The notes below the pieces were generated by a model. That model worked only from the letters and a program-made list of their open reading frames with translations. It did not search any database and was not told the DNA's origin. Below, piece after piece: positions 1 to 10,320 of a stretch of 64,000 bases of DNA. A program made the translations under genes and the position numbers. Location: the NCBI GenBank assembly GCA_031771865.1, contig JASISA010000003.1, positions 124,001-188,000 of the forward strand, given 5' to 3'. This DNA is from Nothophaeocryptopus gaeumannii. Lineage: Eukaryota > Ascomycota > Dothideomycetes > Mycosphaerellales > Mycosphaerellaceae. Numbering within the stretch: the first letter of the stretch is position 1; each line of letters starts with the position of its first letter.

Positions 1-347
1 CATTTTTCGTAACTGTCTGATAAGAGATAGGTTCCATAGCATAGCTCGTCCGGTAGACATTGACTGGATTGTGTCTCGACGGCGCTCATAGGGTGGAGAT
101 CTTCACGCTCAGAATCCGAAGGCACAGTCATGCCAGAGTGCGATGAAGGGCCGTTGGGCGCGAGAGAGTTGTTTGGATGGTTATCGGTGAAGTTATTTTG
201 AAGACTGCCCCAGTCTGCGCCGGTGAAGCCTTCGTTGTCGCTGGCTCCGTTGCTGGCACCTGTATCGTTGGAGCCTGAAATGTTGATGTGCAGGACTATG
301 TAGCCGTCGTCATCGATGGTGATACGCAATGCGTTATGTGGATTCAT
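1..347 (-). CDS. Hypothetical protein, 5' end only (runs off the left edge)
   Basis: A minus-strand reading frame opens at an ATG at 347-345 and stays open to the window edge, giving about 115 N-terminal residues. The product begins MNPHNALRITIDDDGYIVLH and continues with a polar Asn/Ser/Gly/Asp-rich stretch. I see no signal peptide, membrane segment or known domain. The steady alternation of hydrophobic and acidic residues in the first 25 residues suggests a short folded strand element followed by a disordered region. I do not recognise the family. Because the frame is cut by the window end, length and function cannot be judged. The start context (CACTATGA) is ordinary for a fungal gene. Confidence 0.45.
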   Translation of the reverse strand, partial: MNPHNALRITIDDDGYIVLHINISGSNDTGASNGASDNEGFTGADWGSLQNNFTDNHPNNSLAPNGPSSHSGMTVPSDSEREDLHPMSAVETQSSQCLPDELCYGTYLLSDSYEK

Positions 348-1533
348 AGTGACTGGAAGGGGTCAATGTTGATAAGAGGGGAAGTAAAAGAAGTGCGGTA
401 TGGGTCGATGATGTTCGAATCGGCTCGTGAAGTTGGTCGTTGTGGTTTGGGAAGTGTATGAAGATTGAATAGATCTCGTCGAAGAGACTGAGAGCTATAA
501 ACCTCACGCAGCGTCTGCGCGTGGACGCCGCGACAACGACAATAGCATGTAATGAATGGCAAGTTGCTGCTCTCCTCCACTCACGACTTCCAACCCCTCC
601 TTCCTAATCGAGAAAGCAAAGGTCGGCGGTCGCATGTAACGACAATATGAGCAGACACGGCCTATTGTGCTTGTCAACGAGCAAGAACGCTGCAGAAGCC
701 ATAAGCTAGGGCTGAAGAAGAAGCAATGCCCGCCTTGTGGCCAGCTTTTGAGATGATCGAAGTATGGTAGCGAGGAGTCGTAACCAGTATTCTCGTAGAT
801 TAGGAATGAACTACAAATGTTCATTTTCGTGCAATATAGGAACAACTCGTTCGATATCCAATCTGGAAAACTGTTAGGGTACGAAGGTGTCCAGGTTGTC
901 GGGTTTACTTAAAATGAGAAAATGTAGACGGCTCGAAAAATAGTGTCAGCATTAGACACTGGCATAGGCGATCAATTTTAGAGACTCTCAGCATCTTCAG
1001 CATGCTTGCTAAAATTAAAAAAAAAGGACATGCTCCACGATACAACTGCAGCTTTGCATAGCAAGCTCGACATCATTAGCTTGGAGGTTTGCTGTACGTC
1101 TGAAGCAATGCGGAGATAAGTTGGCTTACAATCATTATCAAGACAATGATGCTTGGTGGTGACATGGCAACTCTACATGCTGTAGAAGGCCATACGTCCA
1201 GAAAATAATTAGAGCATTGGTTGAATCATGCCTGTTATTCCTGTTGAATACATTGCACTCTTCATCCGCATTGGCTGTCGAGGAGTAGAAGACTATCAAG
1301 GCCCTTTGTCTGTTGCGTACTTGAGGGTGCACCACTGCAGACTCCGCAGAGCACTGCTTAGTATCGAGTGACGGACTTTACGTGCTGCTTCCAAGCCAAA
1401 CGCTCATCTGTATCTGCTATGCTCTGCAGTACTTTCGTTCTTGATATTTTGAAATTCTTACCCCTGATAGGAGAGATCACCAGCAATTCGTTCTGTTCTT
1501 CAACCCTCAACGTCGATGATCCTCAGCTAGCTA
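348..1533. other. Intergenic, nothing recognised
   Basis: Only short overlapping open frames without family resemblance occur here. The part next to 347 is the probable promoter and 5' UTR of the minus-strand gene at the left edge. I found no repeat boundary, RNA gene or terminal repeat. Confidence 0.4.
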
Positions 1534-2058
1534 TCACGGGAAAACGACAGCAAGCTTCTTCGCCTTCTGGACACGCTGCTGGATACTATTGACAGGGCTA
1601 ATATCCTTGCCCTGAGCGATGTAGAACATGTTGTGGACATGTCCTCGCGTGTGCTTGATGTGCAGACGTTTGAGTAGATGGCCACACCATTCATTGACGG
1701 GGACTTGTTCGAAGACCTCTTCGGCCTCAAGGTGCTCGAACATGTCGGCACGATCGTGTTGCATCTTCCGAATGCCTTGTCTGCCAGCATTGGCGTCTGC
1801 GATAGCAGCAGCTGATGGTCGTGGCGGGATAGTGGTGAGCGTGAGATTCTCGATCTCAGCGTTGATGCTTTCTCCGTAGCAGATGCTGCCTTGCCGTACT
1901 TGGTGTCTCAGCGCTTGCCGATACGCTGGAGAGAATGTACGATAAGTGGTTGGTAGGGGAGCTGGAGCATCCTCCAAGTCGGGATGAGCAGCATCTTCTC
2001 GCAACACCAGGGCTAGTGTCGGGCACCCCAACCTTGTGGAGGAAGTGAGGAAGGCCAA
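1534..2058 (-). CDS. Unrecognised 174-residue ORF at the 3' side of the LINE
   Basis: This open frame directly follows, with a frame change, the last recognisable residues of the LINE reverse-transcriptase region (reading towards lower coordinates). It has no cysteine/histidine array of the kind that normally ends Tad1-type ORF2, and no domain I know. Its composition is protein-like (EAEEVFEQVPVNEWCGHLLK near its middle). It may be host sequence into which the LINE inserted, a diverged LINE tail, or a chance frame. No poly(A) or LINE 3' boundary could be placed. Confidence 0.2.
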   Translation of the reverse strand: MAFLTSSTRLGCPTLALVLREDAAHPDLEDAPAPLPTTYRTFSPAYRQALRHQVRQGSICYGESINAEIENLTLTTIPPRPSAAAIADANAGRQGIRKMQHDRADMFEHLEAEEVFEQVPVNEWCGHLLKRLHIKHTRGHVHNMFYIAQGKDISPVNSIQQRVQKAKKLAVVFP

Positions 2059-2371
2059 TTGTCTCTGACCGTATCTGGAACACTATCGCGGCCTGGGCTT
2101 TGCTAAGCCCTCGATAAAGCTCCCGGGTATTGGTGTTCCATGGAGTCCTGAACGCGAGTGGGAGGATTCCTTCGCGCCTAGCATTGTCCCACTTCTGTAA
2201 CTCGTCCCGCTCATACTGGCCCTGGAGGATAGTCCATGTTGCTTTCCGAGTCTTCTTTGGATCTGCTCTGTCTATGTGAGAGAGCTGGGACCGTAGGATA
2301 GTAGCCTGCTCGTCTGTCTGCTCTAGTGGCGAGCTGTATGGTTTTCTCAGGCGTCTGCTATATGCCCCAAG

Positions 2372-3822
2372 TTATCCGCACTTTAGTAGGATCCGCCCCT
2401 TCAGCTCTTGCATGGCCTGGTGTATATCCGGCCTCTGCCTCTGCGCAGCCATTGCAGCTATAGCAGTTCTCTTCCCATACTCGGTAATGTCTTCGATCCG
2501 GAGTTCTTTGTGTAACAGTCGCGTTGGTGTAGCTCGGTAGGCCCCAAGGATTATCCGTAGGAATCTATTCTGCATTACCCGTAGCTTTTGTTGGAGCATT
2601 TTTGAGATTCCAGTCTCCTTTCCTGCTATCCATACCTCGCTCCCGTGCATTACTGCTGGCCTGATTATTGAGATATATAGCTTACGGGCTGTCTCTACCG
2701 TGGCGCCCCACGTAGCAGCAGTAATCCGTCGTAGTGCAGCTTCTAGCCGTTTTGCTTTTGTAAGGGTATTCTCTATCTGTGCGTGCCACTTGAGTCTCTT
2801 ATCAACGATTACTCCTAGGACCCTCATTGTGTCCTCTGGGCCACTCTGGAGCGACGGGATGTTGGGTGTTCTCTGGGATTCGGATATGCTCCTTGTGCCC
2901 CTTGTAAAGTGCATGACTTTGTATTTCTCAGGGGCGAACTTAGCTCCATGTCTTGAGGCCCATTGTAGACAGCTGTTGTGGTCCTTTTCTAGTGCCTCGC
3001 ATGTACCTCTTGTCGAATTTGACACTGCAATGAGGTATGTATCATCTGCAAACCCAACTGCTTCGGTGTATTCCATTCCTTCTAGGAGGGAGGCTGTAAA
3101 GAAGAGGAACAGGATAGGTAAGATGGTGCTTCCTTGTGGGATTCCGCATGCCACTCGTGCGGCCGGTGACTCGTATCCGGGGATAGCGATTGTTGTCTCT
3201 CTATCCTTCAGGAATGACGCTACAAAAGCTGTAATCCAGTATGGAATCCTCCTACACCGTAGGTTGTGGATTAACCGTTCGTGATTGACTTTGTCAAACG
3301 CTCCTGTCATGTCAAGTGATAACACCGAGGCCACCTTGCCTTTCTTCCACGCAGTCTGAACGCTTTGAAGGATGTACCGTAGTGCGTCTCCGGTCGATCT
3401 ACCCGCTTGCGCCATTTGGTTTTGAGGAAGCAACTTATGTTCCCGTACAGCCTGTCCTATTTTCCGTGCAACTATTGCTTCTAGTATCTTGCCAATGCAC
3501 GATAGAAGGGCAATAGGCCTCCATCCCTTTGGAGTAGATGAGTCTTTACCCGCCTTCTGTAGCATAATCGTCCTAGCTTTCCGAAACTGGGCTGGGTGGT
3601 AGCCAATTGAAACACACTGTTGGAAGATGCGTTGGAGGATAGGGAGTAGCTGAGCTAGGCACTTCTTAATGCATCTGTTTGGTATCTCGTCGAGGCCGGG
3701 AGCCTTGTCGTTCGGCAGTCTTTGGACTACTTTTCGTACCTCCTCTTCTATAATTTCGCATGCTATATTGACAGGTTCTGGGTATGTGGTGCTCTCGATG
3801 TCTGATGTGTCTGCGGGCTCTG
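2372..3822 (-). pseudogene. LINE ORF2 reverse transcriptase domain
   Basis: A long open frame of about 480 codons encodes a non-LTR reverse transcriptase. Visible motifs in order are LPNDKAPGLDEIPNRC (entry region), SLDMTGAFDKVNH (motif A, first catalytic Asp), GIPQGS (motif B) and GFADDTYLIA (motif C, the FADD catalytic pair). A thumb-like region and the LGAYRATPT segment typical of Tad1 ORF2 follow. The nominal ATG upstream lies in the Copia LTR; the true LINE sequence starts at the target duplication (3818-3822). The frame stops at 2372, and further LINE-like residues (LSKAQAAIVFQIRSETIGL, another frame) reach about 2030. I do not see an RNase H domain. Confidence 0.85.
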
Positions 3823-3960
3823 TGTTGAAATATGTCGAACGCAGTGGCAGCAAGAAAGAGTAAGTGTGTTGTAGAAGTCTAAGTACAACCTGCGCCTAGA
3901 GACCCTTTTTGATCTCCTGCACTAGCGTGTGCACGTGCGCTCAGTACTGCTCCTTTAACA
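3823..3960 (-). repeat. Copia 3' LTR
   Basis: This is the left copy on the plus strand and the 3' LTR of the minus-strand element. It starts TGTTGAAATATG and ends CTCCTTTAACA on the plus strand. At 138 bp it is short even for Copia elements. It matches the other copy base for base by eye. Confidence 0.93.
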
Positions 3961-3973
3961 TCCCCCCTCGCTC
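3961..3973 (-). other. Copia polypurine tract
   Basis: The minus strand reads GAGCGAGGGGGGA immediately before the 3' LTR. This is the expected position and composition for the plus-strand primer. Confidence 0.7.
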
Positions 3974-4139
3974 GGCATACCGGCTTGTAAATGAATGACT
4001 TCTCTTGTTGCCTCAGGCTCTTACCTCGACCGTCGTCCTTTCCCCAACTGACCGCTGCTGGACCATGCGCTTCTGCCCTTTCCATCTTGGATGTTGCTGC
4101 GCGTCCACTACTGGCCAATAGTAGGCTTCGAACGTCTGA

Positions 4140-4726
4140 TCACATGGTAGCCTTTCTTAGCCCAAGTGAATGTCTGAACCCAGCGAATGCCTCTTTTGGT
4201 AGGGGTTTGGTTAGACCATCTGCTGTCTGCTTCTTGGTCTCAATCCACTGAACGTCAATGACGCCCTCGTCAACCTTCTCGCGTTGCCAGGCGTGCTGAA
4301 TGCCGATATGTTTTGTACGGCTGTGATATCGAGGGTTTCGGCTGAGTGCCACTGCTCCGGCATTGTCACCATAGATCACAGTGGCGCCAAGCTGTTCGTG
4401 CCCAAGCTCTCGGAGTAAGTCTTGCAGCCATATCGCTTCCTTAGCCGCTTGTGTCTGTCCGACAAGCTCGGCTTCACAGGTTGACAATGCCACCGTTGGC
4501 TGACGCTTTGATTGCCAAGATATCACGGCACTGCCGATACTGAACAGATAGCCTGATGTTGATCTTTTTGATGCGTCGTCACCCCAGCTGGCATCGGTGA
4601 ACCCAGTGAGCTTGCCAAAGTGGTCGTTGAAGACAGCTCGTAATCTATCGTGCTCCGGAGGTACCGCATAATTCGCTTAACTGCTGTCCAGTGTTCCTCA
4701 GTTGGATTTGCTGAAAAACGGCTCAC
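4140..4726 (-). pseudogene. Copia RNase H domain, frameshifted
   Basis: Two pieces (4726-4523 and 4526-4140) give the connection and RNase H domains. Landmarks are ISWQSKRQPTVALSTCEAEL (catalytic Glu), VIYGDNAGAVALSRNP (Asp), KHIGIQHAWQRE and TADGLTKPLPKEAF. These are the usual C-terminal signature of Copia pol. The polypurine tract and 3' LTR follow within about 180 bp. Confidence 0.8.
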
Positions 4727-4879
4727 AACCGAGACTGCGTAGGCGATGTCTGGCCTCGTTCAAGCATAGCGTACATCAGCGATCCAACAGCGCTTTGATA
4801 TCGCTGGCGTAGTTCATCAGGTGCTTGGTAGCCGTCTGGTGCAGGTTCCATTTTGTTGGTAGTCATCATAGGCGTGTCT

Positions 4880-5673
4880 GTTGTACCTACACGCCCATCA
4901 CTCCAGAACCCGTGTCATGCCAAGATAAGAGTAGCAGGGCCCGAGATCAGTCATATTGAACCGCCTGCTCAGGGCACCTTTGGTTTCCTCGATTTGAGCA
5001 TCATCCGGTCCAATAACGAGCAAGTCGTCTACATAGACTGCCACAATGGTACTCCTTTGACAAACACTGCCATGTCGGAAGCCAGCGCAGTGAAACCGAT
5101 GGAAACAAGGAACTCAGACAGCGTCTTGTACCAGATCCGAGGTGATTGCTTGAGACCATATAACGCCTTCAGAAGCGAGCAGACCATGTCGTCGCCTTCT
5201 TCGTAGCCGTGTGGTTGTTCGACGTACACTTCTTCGTCAATATTGCCGTAAAGGAAAGCTGTGTTGACGTCCATTTGATCAATTCGCCATCCTCGTGCAG
5301 CCGATAGAGCAAACAAAATCTTGTAGCTCATAGGCTTCACGGTTGGTGCAAAGACCTCGTTGTAGTCACTGCCCTCTTGTTGCTCGAATCCACGTACTAC
5401 CCAGCGGGCCTTGTACTTGTTGATTGATCCATCGGCGTTGAGTTTGATCTTAAAGACCCACTTCCCTTTGAGTATCTTTCCATTAATCAGCGAGCGTTTC
5501 TTCAGTCGCCAAGTCTTGTTCTTGCGCAATGATTCGTACTCGGCATCAGTCGCTTTGTTCCATTTGGACCAGTCAAACCTTGCCTGAGCTTCTTCGATAG
5601 TGCGTGGCTCATTGAGGATCCAGTCGGCGTACTGGTTTGCGAGATTGAATGCCATAACTGCATGGAATACCAT
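4880..5673 (-). pseudogene. Copia reverse transcriptase, frameshifted before the YVDD motif
   Basis: The frame at 5673-5029 contains the Copia RT entry NKTWRLKKRSL, KWVFKIKLNADG, ARWVVRGFEQQEGSDYNEVF, QMDVNTAFLYGNIDEEVYVE (catalytic Asp of motif A) and LLKALYGLKQSPRIWYK. It then runs into a stop. In a neighbouring frame the plus-strand bases 5024-5035 encode YVDD, followed by LLVIGPDDAQIEETKGALSR. A single small indel therefore separates the chain from its catalytic YVDD motif. The chain decays again beyond about 4900. Confidence 0.8.
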
Positions 5674-6748
5674 GTGGAATTGCTTGGTCTTGCGTAGTCG
5701 CTTTCCTTCGATAATATGGCTCTCGTCCAGTCTTGCGCCAAGGTCATGGGGTTGTTGCTCTTCTTCAGGCGTGACGGGTTGCCAGTCATACAGGCGGCGC
5801 TGTTGTTGTCTTGGAGGGTCGGAGGAGCTGGCGTTGTTGTATCCTCGCTCTCTGTGTCTGAGACTGTCTGAGTCTCGATATCGTGCCCCCCTGACTCGGC
5901 AGTCTCAGGTTCTTTTGTAGGTGGCGCAGGGCCACACTGTTCGCTAAACACGAGATTCGTACGTTCCGTCCAGCTAGTGGAGCCAGTCGTGACAATGTAA
6001 GTAGAGTTGCTTTTGAAACCGAGCAACTGTGCGTCTTCTGTCTTGGCTTGAACAACATGCCGCTTCCGCTTTGCTGACGGCTTCAACATGGTAGCAACAC
6101 TGCCAATCTTGCGGACGTTGGCAAGGTTTGGGCGCAGGCCTGTACGCTTCTCATACGGCGTGCAGTCCAGTCGGGCATGTGGAGAGCGGTCACGGAGGTA
6201 GGCAAGTATCTCGGATCCAGGCCAGCTGTTAGCATTGTTGGCATTAGTCGATCCTCGAGTTTGTTGTTGAGGACCTCAGCATATCCGTTAGCTTGATGTT
6301 GCTCTGTGTCCGTGTATTCAAGGATAATGCCGTGGTCGTAGGCAAATGCTGCCAGCTCGTTTGATCGGTTCTCACCGGCCCTGTCGAAGTGAATGTGCCG
6401 GAAGGGCAGCTCTGGCCGGACATTACGGAGCATATAGTTGATCAGCGTGCTAGGTCCTTCAGAGCGCTGTCGTAGTGGCACGACCTCTGCGCAGTGGTCA
6501 TAGCCGTCCAAAACAGTGATGAAATAGCGTGATCCATCGAAGCCTGGAGGATCCACTGGGCCAGCGATATCTGAGTGGATAACATCGTTCGTGTGGTGGC
6601 CCTGACGTATCTGACCCCGGTGCGGTCTTGACTTCATCCTGCCCTTAACACAGCCTTTACAGCGACAGTCGCCATCCGGCTTGAAGTGGTGCATGCCATC
6701 TACCATGTCAAACAGCTTGTTAAGGCTGTCGTCGCTCAAATGGCCCAT
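5502..6748 (-). pseudogene. Copia integrase, frameshifted
   Basis: The piece at 6748-6083 starts MGHLSDDSLNKL, with a reduced zinc-binding head (CRCKGC), then VIHSDIAGPV (first catalytic Asp) and HIHFDRAGENRSNELAAFA (second Asp region). It continues with HQANGYAEVLNNKLEDRLMP, which carries the catalytic Glu region of the D,D-35-E core. The frame changes near 6090, and the acidic Ser/Thr-rich linker to RT continues to about 5502. Confidence 0.8.
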
Positions 6749-6811
6749 CCGTTCATGCCATAGCCGCGACTTTGTACTGTAGGCGGTGTAGGCGTCGAGA
6801 TCGTCGGCTAG

Positions 6812-7750
6812 TCAGATATCAAGGGCCAGCAGGCCACTCTTGTATGTCGCTGAGAACTCGTATTTGCCCTGGACAATAGCGAGGCCACTTGGCTTCTTCC
6901 GGATGCCATCAATGCCGTCCCAGAGCCTGCCGAGAGAGCAGATTAGCGCCAACATTTGGAGCGTAGTGAACATCAGGAACCTAAGCAGGCGTGTCTTGCC
7001 GCCGTGAACCCTGCAAAGTAGCTGTATGGTGCCAATACTGATTGGTGTAATTTCAGTGCCGCCAATGCCACGCGAGGTAAATCCAATGACAGGTTTGAGG
7101 TCAATAAACACATCCTTTCTGCCGATAAGGTGGCCGTTTGCGCCTGAGTCGAGGATCCATACGTTGTACAGGTTGTGTGGGTCTGTCACAGCGGCCATGT
7201 TGTACCTAGGCATTGGTGCCCAGTCAGATGAGGCGTGCGAAGGGGCGTGTTTGTCCAAAGGAGCCTCTTCTGCGTTCTTTGCTGAGCCAAGTATTAGCAT
7301 GTAATGCTTACTTAGCTGTTGACTCGATTGTTGATTTGCCATGCCCATCACGCTAATGCCTTGGTCATCTTCTTCGCTGTCCGCACGCTGACGCTTCCTG
7401 TTGCCTTGCTTTGGAAACCACGGTGGTGCCTTGTGTGGATCCTTGAACCAGCAGACCTTTGGATTGTGATGCTTCTTGCAATGTGGGCACTCTGGCCATC
7501 GAGGCTTGTCGCCGCTATAGCTATCTTTGTTGGGGTTGTTGTTGCGGTGACTGTTGTAAAAGACCTCGGTCGATCCGACTGGTTTGAAGTTTGATGCTGC
7601 CGCAATAGCTTCGACCAAAGTGGCTTTTGTCTTGCCCTCTTCCACCAGTAAGGAATGCTGGAGGAAGTAGGCCACAATGAAGGGCTGGTACGATTCGCCA
7701 AGTGCAATCAAAAACAGTCGACAACAAAGGGCTCCCTGGGTCGGATTCAT
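6812..7750 (-). pseudogene. Copia gag C-terminus with zinc knuckle, and protease
   Basis: A 312-codon frame carries a knuckle-like CPHCKKHHNPKVCW, then the aspartic protease active site VWILDSGANGHLIGR (Asp-Ser-Gly-Ala). This is the gag-protease junction of a Copia polyprotein. The frame ends before the integrase, which resumes in another frame at 6748. Confidence 0.8.
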
Positions 7751-8223
7751 TTACTGATGCAGCGTCGCCAGTCGAGCTGAGTCTCTTGATGTCGTCCCAC
7801 AGCTTCTTAATTTCTTGCCCAAGCTTGCTAGGGTTGTTGTCGAAATCTGCAATGCTGATCTGGAGCAACTTTGCCTTTGCACGACGGTAGATGTTAGTCG
7901 TGTTGCCTTTGGAAATGGGTCTTGAGATCTTCGAGTGCCTGTTGCACTGTCTTGTCGTCTTTCTTAGCGAGGTCCAGCTTGCTGCTGGCTATGTCGCCGC
8001 AGACGTTGTCAACCTCAGCATAGGCTTTGATGCGGTCTTCAGTCCACTTGTCGACACGTTTTGCCAATGCAGCTTCCTCATCACCGACCTGGCGGGTTGG
8101 CTTGGCTTGCAACACGTGATTGTATCCCTTGATGAGGAGCTTGTTAGTGATCTTCTTGATCCAAACAGGCCATTGCTCGGGGTCGGTGAGCAGCTCGATA
8201 GTATCTTCTTTGGTGGAAGCCAT
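7521..8223 (-). pseudogene. Copia gag, frameshifted
   Basis: The natural start is MASTKEDTIELLTDPEQWPV at 8223, since the longer upstream frame runs through the leader repeats. The N-terminal 110 residues are a typical Copia gag head (WPVWIKKITNKLLIKGYNHV). The frame ends at 7894 and coding continues in another frame at 7868-7521 and again in the frame beginning at 7750. At least two indels therefore break gag before the zinc knuckle. Confidence 0.7.
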
Positions 8224-8344
8224 AATAGATAGAAAAACATTCCAACCATCGTTGCTCAGCGTCTGCAGTTCGCTTTGGCTGTTGTGGTTACGGCAAAGAT
8301 AGGGATACCCTAGCTTGCTCGCCCTACCGCTCGCCCTACTGTTC

Positions 8345-8520
8345 GCTTTGGCTGTTATTGGCTGATCTGGAACGCTCCGATCATTGTAGCCCAACATCTG
8401 CATTTTGCTTTGGCTATAGTTGGCTGATCTGGAACGCTCCGATCATTGTAGCCCAACGCCTGCATTTCGCTTTGGCTGTTGTTGGCTAATCCAGAACGCT
8501 CTGATTGTTGTTGCTCAGCG
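8345..8520 (-). repeat. 62-bp tandem repeat in the Copia 5' leader
   Basis: A unit of about 62 bp recurs nearly three times between the 5' LTR and gag. The shared core GCTTTGGCT recurs at 8345, 8407 and 8469, followed each time by a version of GATCTGGAACGCTCCGATCA. A partial fourth, diverged copy lies at about 8240-8300. It sits in the untranslated leader, where packaging or translation signals usually lie. Confidence 0.7.
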
Positions 8521-8958
8521 CCGAATATATATGGAGAGTTGTTTCAGGTGACTATGCTGCCCAACAAAGAACATGACTCAGAGGTTCAGTGTTCAGCTGG
8601 CGGTGTCCTCAAGCTGCCTTGGGAGTCGTTGGGGATCCTGCTACAAGATGGTTAGCTATGCTTTCAAAAACTTGCAAAAGGTCGTCGGATTGGGCATCAT
8701 TTTTGAAGCTGTTAGGATCTGCAATCCCTGGACCTTTTTCTGGTTCCTCCCAGGAAACAGCCGAGGCAGAGAGTTAGATAGAGGAGCACAGAATTGATGT
8801 TGCTCTTTCGATTGGTGATGGTTTCGAGTGCGTCGAAAAAGGCAGAAATCGCTCAGGGCCGTGTCGCCTATGGCATCGAGATTCTTATCGCAGTCTCGTA
8901 GTGTTGCATCTTATAAAAGATTGGATATATGCGACACGGTCATAGATTAGAGCGCAGA

Positions 8959-8973
8959 GCCGGGCTCATAACC
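8959..8973 (-). other. Copia primer-binding site, half-tRNA(iMet) type
   Basis: Directly inside the 5' LTR the plus strand reads GCCGGGCTCATAACC, which looks like the anticodon arm of eukaryotic initiator tRNA-Met (CAU anticodon in GGGCUCAUAACC). The resemblance extends outward to about 8951. The transcript is therefore complementary to an internal tRNA segment rather than to the CCA-bearing 3' end. This fits the known copia/Ty1-like use of a cleaved half tRNA(iMet) as primer. Confidence 0.7.
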
Positions 8974-9111
8974 TGTTGAAATATGTCGAACGCAGTGGCA
9001 GCAAGAAAGAGTAAGTGTGTTGTAGAAGTCTAAGTACAACCTGCGCCTAGAGACCCTTTTTGATCTCCTGCACTAGCGTGTGCACGTGCGCTCAGTACTG
9101 CTCCTTTAACA
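8974..9111 (-). repeat. Copia 5' LTR
   Basis: This is the right copy on the plus strand and the promoter-side LTR of the minus-strand element. It is identical by eye to 3823-3960. The target duplication CTCTG follows at 9112-9116. Confidence 0.93.
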
Positions 9112-9116
9112 CTCTG

Positions 9117-10320
9117 GCATTGGGAAAAGGGCTGTCCGTAGGATCTCTGTTTTCGCACTGTCCGTCGTGAACTGATCGTTATTGTGTGTTAGTGTAGGCA
9201 TCTGGGGAGGTCGAATAGGGCTATCGCTGTTCTTTGCCCACTTAGCCAGCTTCCACATTCCCTGTGGCTCGCTAGCGGTTTTGTGAACCGCGGTCCTCCA
9301 CTGTTTCCTTTTCTCTGTCTGGATAGTTCTCTTTTTCTCCTGGTTTCGTGCCCTCCACTCCTTCTAGTGCTCCTCGCTCCCTGTCCATTGTGCATGCCGT
9401 CTTGCCTGCCGAGCCTCCTGAATCGCATGTAGTACCACCGGCACACTCCTTGGATCTGGCGGCCGATATGTTTTACGCCGGACAACAAGGTCCCTTGTCT
9501 CCTGTAGAGCATTGCTGAGATCACTCACGGTGCTATCTATATCCTCCTTTGTTGTCATCCCTTCGGCTGTAGGTAGGAGCTTTTGGAGCGTCTCTCTGAA
9601 CTCCTCCCAGTTAGTGTCCTTCCACATCCATCTTGTTCTCGTCTCCTCCTATATCCCTATGTTAATAGTTGTCTCTATGCTGATATGATCAGAGTCAATG
9701 TCTTCCTTGCCTGGCTGACATGCTGTTATCCTCTTTGATATCTCCTCTGTTGCAAGAGTAAGGTCTATCGTCGTCCCAGTTTGGGACTGTGGTGTCTTTC
9801 TCCAGGTAGCAAGGCCTAGGGGTGTCGCTAGGTATAGCGTGTCTCGACACGCCTCTCGTAGCTCTCTTGCTCTAAGATCCTCCTGTGGTACTAACGGTCC
9901 TCCCCACCAACGGTGGTGGAGATTGAAGTCTCCAACTAGAACGTGTTCTCCCGGTTCCTCAATACCTTCTAAAAGCTCCTCCACTGTAAGCCTCGCATCC
10001 CAGTTATAGATGTTATGGAGGTGTACAGTTCCTATTGTCGTTTGTAGTGAGATTAGGATCTTCTAATTACTCATAATCCGGTGCGACTATTCGGATAGGC
10101 TGTACTTCTTATGGACGTAGAATACGACTCTCCTGTCTTTGTCTTCCCCTGCAACAGTATAGTACTTCGGATGTGTGACTGTTCTTCCATTACTTGGGTT
10201 AGTGTATGGCTCCTGGATAGCGAGAATGTCTTTCTGGCTGTCATCGAGTAGCTGCCGGTAGGTAGCCTGTGATTTCCGTACGTTTGCCTGCAGTATACTT
10301 AGTATCGGTTGTGTGTTCAT
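9117..10320 (-). pseudogene. LINE ORF2 N-terminus: EEP-type endonuclease and linker, frameshifted
   Basis: The piece at 10320-10087 starts MNTQPILSILQANVRKSQAT and contains the Asn and QEP (Glu) active-site positions expected of an exonuclease-endonuclease-phosphatase domain. The piece at 9984-9649 has VGDFNLHHRWWGG (the GDFN metal/catalytic motif) and DSDHISIE (the terminal SDH motif). This domain nicks the target DNA to prime reverse transcription. A stop and frame changes separate the two, and further frames at 9627-9117 form the linker up to the Copia insertion. The LINE coding sequence resumes beyond the Copia element at 3822 and continues into the reverse transcriptase. Confidence 0.75.

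Larger units (their letters stand above)
3823..9111 (-). mobile_element. Ty1/Copia LTR retrotransposon, nested in the LINE
   Basis: Two direct LTRs of 138 bp (3823-3960 and 8974-9111), identical by eye and bounded by TG...CA, flank a 5.0 kb interior. The element is bracketed by a perfect 5-bp target duplication CTCTG (3818-3822 and 9112-9116). On the minus strand the interior runs gag, protease, integrase, reverse transcriptase, RNase H; integrase before RT marks the Copia order. Identical LTRs indicate a recent insertion, yet the coding region has at least five frame changes. It was therefore either mobilised by other copies or its indels are recent or artefactual. Inserting into the LINE makes it younger than the LINE. 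Confidence 0.93.

Noticed and set aside
1012..1023. A-run as the poly(A) tail of the LINE
   Set aside because: The LINE is on the minus strand, so its tail would read as T on the plus strand at its left end; this run has the wrong orientation.
2700..3284. 194-codon plus-strand ORF
   Set aside because: It is the antisense shadow of the LINE reverse transcriptase, which has clear motifs on the other strand.
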